From: Acidobacteriaceae bacterium
GTDB taxonomy: Bacteria > Acidobacteriota > Terriglobia > Terriglobales > SbA1
Assembly (NCBI GenBank): GCA_003136335.1
Contig: PLEA01000694.1
Location: forward strand, 1 to 7,734
Length of the DNA: 7,734 bases
Direction of reading: 5' to 3'
The position numbers were made by a program, and so were the translations under genes. Under the pieces are notes generated by a model, which was not told where the DNA came from, ran no database searches, and saw nothing but the letters and a program-made list of their open reading frames with translations. Below, piece after piece: positions 5,292 through 7,734 of the stretch (positions within the stretch are counted from its first letter, which is position 1; each line of letters opens with the position of its first letter).

Positions 5292-5459
5292 AGGTCCACT
5301 CTGGCGCGCATGTGATCCTACGGCTGCGATTGAGTTCTCCGGATGCGGGACGAAAGCACAATTCAGTAAACGGGTTTTCCGAACTGTGGCACGTCAGACG
5401 ACCGGCCCCTCTCGCTCTGTGATATCTTGCGGGAGACCTTCCCCAGGAGGAAGCAAACA

Positions 5460-5792
5460 ATGAAACACCTCTCTTTTCGAATGGGCCTGGTAACCCTGCT
5501 GGCTTGCGGAGTAATCGCGGTATGCTCTTCATCGGCAGTGGCACAGGACGCGGCCGCAACCTACAAAGCGAAATGCGCCATGTGCCATGGCCCCGACGGC
5601 AAGGGCTCGTCCATGGGAGTAAAGATGGGCGCCCATGACTTCACCTCTGCCGATGTACAGGGGCAAACCGATTTGCAGTTGACCGCGATCATCACCAAGG
5701 GCAAAGGCAAAATGCCGGCCTATGACGGCAAACTGAAAGACACGGAGATCAAGGACCTGGTCGCCTACATTCGTGGTCTTGCCAAGAAGTAG
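5460..5792 (+). CDS. Periplasmic monoheme class I cytochrome c
   Basis: The 110-residue precursor has a signal peptide (MKHLSFRMG, hydrophobic core to about residue 22, cleavage near A26-V-A-Q). The mature domain is about 80 residues. Heme attaches at C39-A-M-C42-H43, with H43 one axial ligand and M85 (GKGKMPAYDG) the likely second. The C-terminal helix (TEIKDLVAYIRGLAKK) is typical of small class I cytochromes. Such proteins shuttle single electrons in the periplasm between membrane complexes. ATG 5460 is chosen because AGGAGG lies nine bases upstream and the signal peptide starts there. It is the first gene of the cytochrome cluster, downstream of tandem Crp/Fnr-type sites, and is a plausible partner of the NapC-like protein 330 bases further on. 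Confidence 0.93.
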   Translation: MKHLSFRMGLVTLLACGVIAVCSSSAVAQDAAATYKAKCAMCHGPDGKGSSMGVKMGAHDFTSADVQGQTDLQLTAIITKGKGKMPAYDGKLKDTEIKDLVAYIRGLAKK

Positions 5793-5816
5793 CAAGGGAA
5801 CTAACAAATAACGAAA

Positions 5817-5834
5817 GGCGGCCGCAATGCCGCC
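5817..5834 (+). other. Intercistronic hairpin after cytochrome c
   Basis: GGCGGC (5817-5822) and GCCGCC (5829-5834) pair around a 6-base loop, 25 bases after the cytochrome c stop. There is no T-run, so full termination is doubtful. A processing or attenuating hairpin that sets cytochrome c above the downstream genes is possible. Confidence 0.4.
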
Positions 5835-5876
5835 GCTCGGAGATTGTTCAATTCTGAAGAAACAGCAGGTGAGAGC

Positions 5877-6089
5877 ATGTCCACGCGAACAGCACGGAAT
5901 ATTTTTGCGTGTGGAGTAGGCCTCACCAGGTACTCTTCGACCCAGACGTTTATCCCTGCACTGCGCCTGGTGGGACGGGAAAATGACGTGCACCACTATC
6001 AGGACGAGCATGGACTCGATAGCACACTGATCTCTGAAACGATCGCAAAAACAACCGACGAGTTAAGCGCGGGCGAAGTCGCTCCCTAA
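5877..6089 (+). CDS. Possible small ORF between the cytochrome genes
   Basis: This frame encodes 70 residues from an ATG preceded by AGGTGAG (5867-5873). It ends 35 bases before the NapC-like gene and runs in the same direction. The product is polar to amphipathic, with one Cys (FACGVG), a His-rich patch (DVHHYQDEH) and an acidic C-terminus (TTDELSAGEVAP). There is no signal peptide, membrane segment or heme motif, and I recognise no family. The position and ribosome site support it, but its short length and mixed codon use mean it could be chance. Confidence 0.4.
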   Translation: MSTRTARNIFACGVGLTRYSSTQTFIPALRLVGRENDVHHYQDEHGLDSTLISETIAKTTDELSAGEVAP

Positions 6090-6124
6090 CAGGAAGAAGA
6101 ACCCGCGGTCCCAGGAACTCAAAC

Positions 6125-7648
6125 ATGGACACTGAGAAAACTCACCCGCCTCAGCCAGAGCCCCGGCACCGCTTGCGCATGCTGCTGCGCAATCCCATCA
6201 GCCTCGCGGGCGTGGCGCTGGGAATCGTCAGTCTGGCCAACATTTTCCTTTTTGTCCTGCTCGATCTCATCGCCTCCCGGCCAAGCCCTTACATCGGGAT
6301 ACTGGCCTATATGGTGTCGCCGGCCTTCTTCGTTTTCAGCTTGCTGATGATGTTGGTCGGTGTGCTCATCGAGCGGCGGAAGAAAGTCGTTTCGACGCAG
6401 TTCTATCCCCGCATCGACCTGAACGATCGCGCCCAGCGCAGTGCTGTCATCTCCTTCCTGACTTTCCTGCTGGTATTCGTCTCGGTGAGCGCCGCAGGCA
6501 GCTACAAAGCTTACGAGTACACCGATTCAGTTCAGTTCTGCGGTCAGTTGTGCCATACCGTGATGAACCCCGAGTTCACCGCCTACCGGGTCTCTCCGCA
6601 CGCGCGCGTCGCCTGCGTCGATTGCCATGTCGGTTCAGGAGCAACCTGGTATGTGAAATCGAAGCTGTCCGGGGCACGGCAGGTCTATGCCGCGACTTTC
6701 AATACCTTCCCCCGGCCCATTCCGACGCCGGTGCACAACTTGCGCCCGGCACAGGACACTTGCGAACAGTGCCACTGGCCAAAGAAGTTTTATGGCGGTC
6801 AACTGAAGGTCTTCACCCACTACGCCAACGACGAAAAGAACACCCTGCGCCAGATCCGGATGATCATTAAAACCGGCGGTGGAGATCCGGCAACCGGCGC
6901 CCCCGAAGGCATTCACTGGCACATGAACATCGGCAACAAGATCGACTATGTGGCGGCCGACGAGAAGCGTCAGATCGTTCCCTACATTCACGTCGAAGAT
7001 CTGCAAGGACGTGTCACTGAGTACTACGCCAAAGACTCGACGCTCAGCAAAGATCAAATTGCCAAGGCCCCGCGCCACCACATGGACTGCGTCGACTGCC
7101 ACAACCGTCCCACTCACATCTACGTTCCGCCAGACCAATCGGTTGATCAGTCTTTGCTGGCACGCCGGCTCGACGTTGCGCTCCCCTTCATCAAGCAAGA
7201 AGCCGTGACGGTTCTTACGGGCACCTACGCCACCACCGACCAAGCCACGCATGCGATTGCCAGCGGCATTCTTGGTTTCTACGAAGGCAAATATCCGGAC
7301 GTCGCCAAGACCAAGCAGCTGGAGATTCGCGACGCCGTGGCCGAGATCCAGGAGATTTTCCGCCGCACCACCTTCCCCGAGATGAAGTTGAATTGGCAGA
7401 CTCACCCCAACGACCTGGGACACTACTACTTCAACGGCTGCTTCCGCTGCCACGATGGCCAGCACGTCAGCGCCGACGGCAAGGTCATCAGCAAAGACTG
7501 CAACCAGTGCCACACGCTCATGTCGGAGACCGAAGGAACGACGAGCGTAGCCGCCGCGGCGTCGCAAACCTTCAAGCATCCAGTCGATTTAGGAGATCTA
7601 ACCCAGGTAACCTGCGCGGACTGCCATACCGGAGGCGTAGGCCCGTAA
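6125..7648 (+). CDS. NapC/NirT-like membrane-anchored heptaheme cytochrome c
   Basis: The 507-residue protein has three hydrophobic segments (about 28-50, 57-81 and 107-126) and then a large periplasmic domain. Seven heme motifs are visible: C139-GQL-CH144, C164-VD-CH168, C213-EQ-CH217, C322-VD-CH326, C439-FR-CH443, C459-NQ-CH463 and C497-AD-CH501. The first has three residues between the cysteines and is followed by T-V-M-N-P-E, as in the quinol-proximal heme of NapC/NrfH-type proteins. Hemes 1 and 2 and the 'SPHARVACVDCHVG' and 'KSKLSGARQVYA' segments resemble the NapC/NirT core; the rest is an extension. NapC/NrfH proteins oxidise menaquinol and pass electrons to periplasmic reductases or cytochromes. 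Classic NapC has one membrane helix and four hemes, so this one is enlarged. ATG 6125 has AGGA eight bases upstream. The small cytochrome c upstream may be its partner; the terminal reductase is not in the window, so the final acceptor is unknown. Confidence 0.9.
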   Translation: MDTEKTHPPQPEPRHRLRMLLRNPISLAGVALGIVSLANIFLFVLLDLIASRPSPYIGILAYMVSPAFFVFSLLMMLVGVLIERRKKVVSTQFYPRIDLNDRAQRSAVISFLTFLLVFVSVSAAGSYKAYEYTDSVQFCGQLCHTVMNPEFTAYRVSPHARVACVDCHVGSGATWYVKSKLSGARQVYAATFNTFPRPIPTPVHNLRPAQDTCEQCHWPKKFYGGQLKVFTHYANDEKNTLRQIRMIIKTGGGDPATGAPEGIHWHMNIGNKIDYVAADEKRQIVPYIHVEDLQGRVTEYYAKDSTLSKDQIAKAPRHHMDCVDCHNRPTHIYVPPDQSVDQSLLARRLDVALPFIKQEAVTVLTGTYATTDQATHAIASGILGFYEGKYPDVAKTKQLEIRDAVAEIQEIFRRTTFPEMKLNWQTHPNDLGHYYFNGCFRCHDGQHVSADGKVISKDCNQCHTLMSETEGTTSVAAAASQTFKHPVDLGDLTQVTCADCHTGGVGP

Positions 7649-7687
7649 CTCAATGATTGATAATTAAGAGAAGCGGGGTGCCCCATC

Positions 7688-7710
7688 CTAGCCGCGTTCT
7701 TTGCGGCTAG
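7688..7710. repeat. Palindrome after the heptaheme cytochrome gene
   Basis: CTAGCCGC (7688-7695) and GCGGCTAG (7703-7710) form a perfect 8-bp stem with a 7-base loop, GTTCTTT, 40 bases after the cytochrome stop. The left flank contains GGGGTGCCCC (7676-7685), itself self-complementary. The whole resembles acidobacterial dispersed palindromes of the 'ggggtgccccatcct' type as I recall them. No T-run follows, so terminator function is uncertain. Confidence 0.5.
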
Positions 7711-7734
7711 AGCCTGCCCTGAGCCGTGGACCGT

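Larger units (their letters stand above)
4871..5459. other. Long divergent intergenic regulatory region
   Basis: These 589 bases separate the leftward Cys-rich/OsmC pair from the rightward cytochrome cluster. I see no convincing gene. The leftward frame at 5025-5267 has no family resemblance and runs through the operators. The region holds three GTGA-N6-TCAC palindromes (sites 3, 4 and 5), a small TCCCG-TAG-CGGGA hairpin at 5102-5114, and a near-palindrome GTCACaGGGCCCcGTGAC at 5263-5280 overlapping site 5. Nothing is recognised in 4960-5100 or in 5300-5440. Confidence 0.6.

Noticed and set aside
6635..7579. Long leftward frame of 314 residues inside the heptaheme gene
   Set aside because: It is antisense to a gene with seven ordered heme motifs. 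The product is Val/Leu/Gly-rich without domains, typical of a shadow frame in GC-rich DNA.

Overview
The window looks like a chromosomal segment of a GC-rich soil-type bacterium, most likely an Acidobacteriota member (Koribacter-like). I infer this from the resemblance of several proteins to families I associate with that phylum: the small Cys-pair proteins, the GNAT protein with an IRPIRPEDEP motif, and the NapC-like multiheme cytochrome. GC-rich intergenic palindromes and short 'cacagagg'-type repeats add some support. No phylogenetic marker gene is present, so the assignment is tentative.

Left part (1-2194). Reading leftward are a secreted two-BON-domain protein with a good rho-independent terminator, and a HAD sugar/glycerol-phosphate phosphatase. 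The phosphatase start codon overlaps the stop of a small exported peptide by ATGA. Reading rightward is a 103-residue zinc-ribbon-like protein (C-x4-C ... C-x2-C).

Middle part (2300-4870). A perfect 9-bp-stem palindrome separates the zinc-ribbon gene from a leftward Crp/Fnr-family regulator. The regulator has an FNR-like E-T-V-S-R recognition helix and an N-terminal cysteine cluster. Next come a frameshifted rightward GNAT acetyltransferase and a leftward pair: a Cys-rich 133-residue protein of unknown function followed by an OsmC/Ohr-type peroxidase.

Right part (4871-7734). A 589-bp intergenic region leads into a rightward cytochrome cluster: a small periplasmic monoheme cytochrome c, a possible 70-residue ORF, and a 507-residue membrane-anchored NapC/NirT-like cytochrome with seven heme motifs and three N-terminal membrane segments. 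The window ends in another palindrome.

The most interesting signal is regulatory. Five copies of the palindrome GTGAY-N4-RTCAC lie in the window, all intergenic: one between the peptide/phosphatase and zinc-ribbon genes, one upstream of the regulator itself, one upstream of the Cys-rich/OsmC pair, and two in tandem upstream of the cytochromes. Together with the Crp/Fnr gene they suggest a local, self-regulated redox or respiratory regulon. It would link quinol-to-periplasm electron transport (cytochromes) with redox defence (OsmC, Cys-rich protein). The sites are read directly; the regulator-site pairing and the signal sensed are inference.
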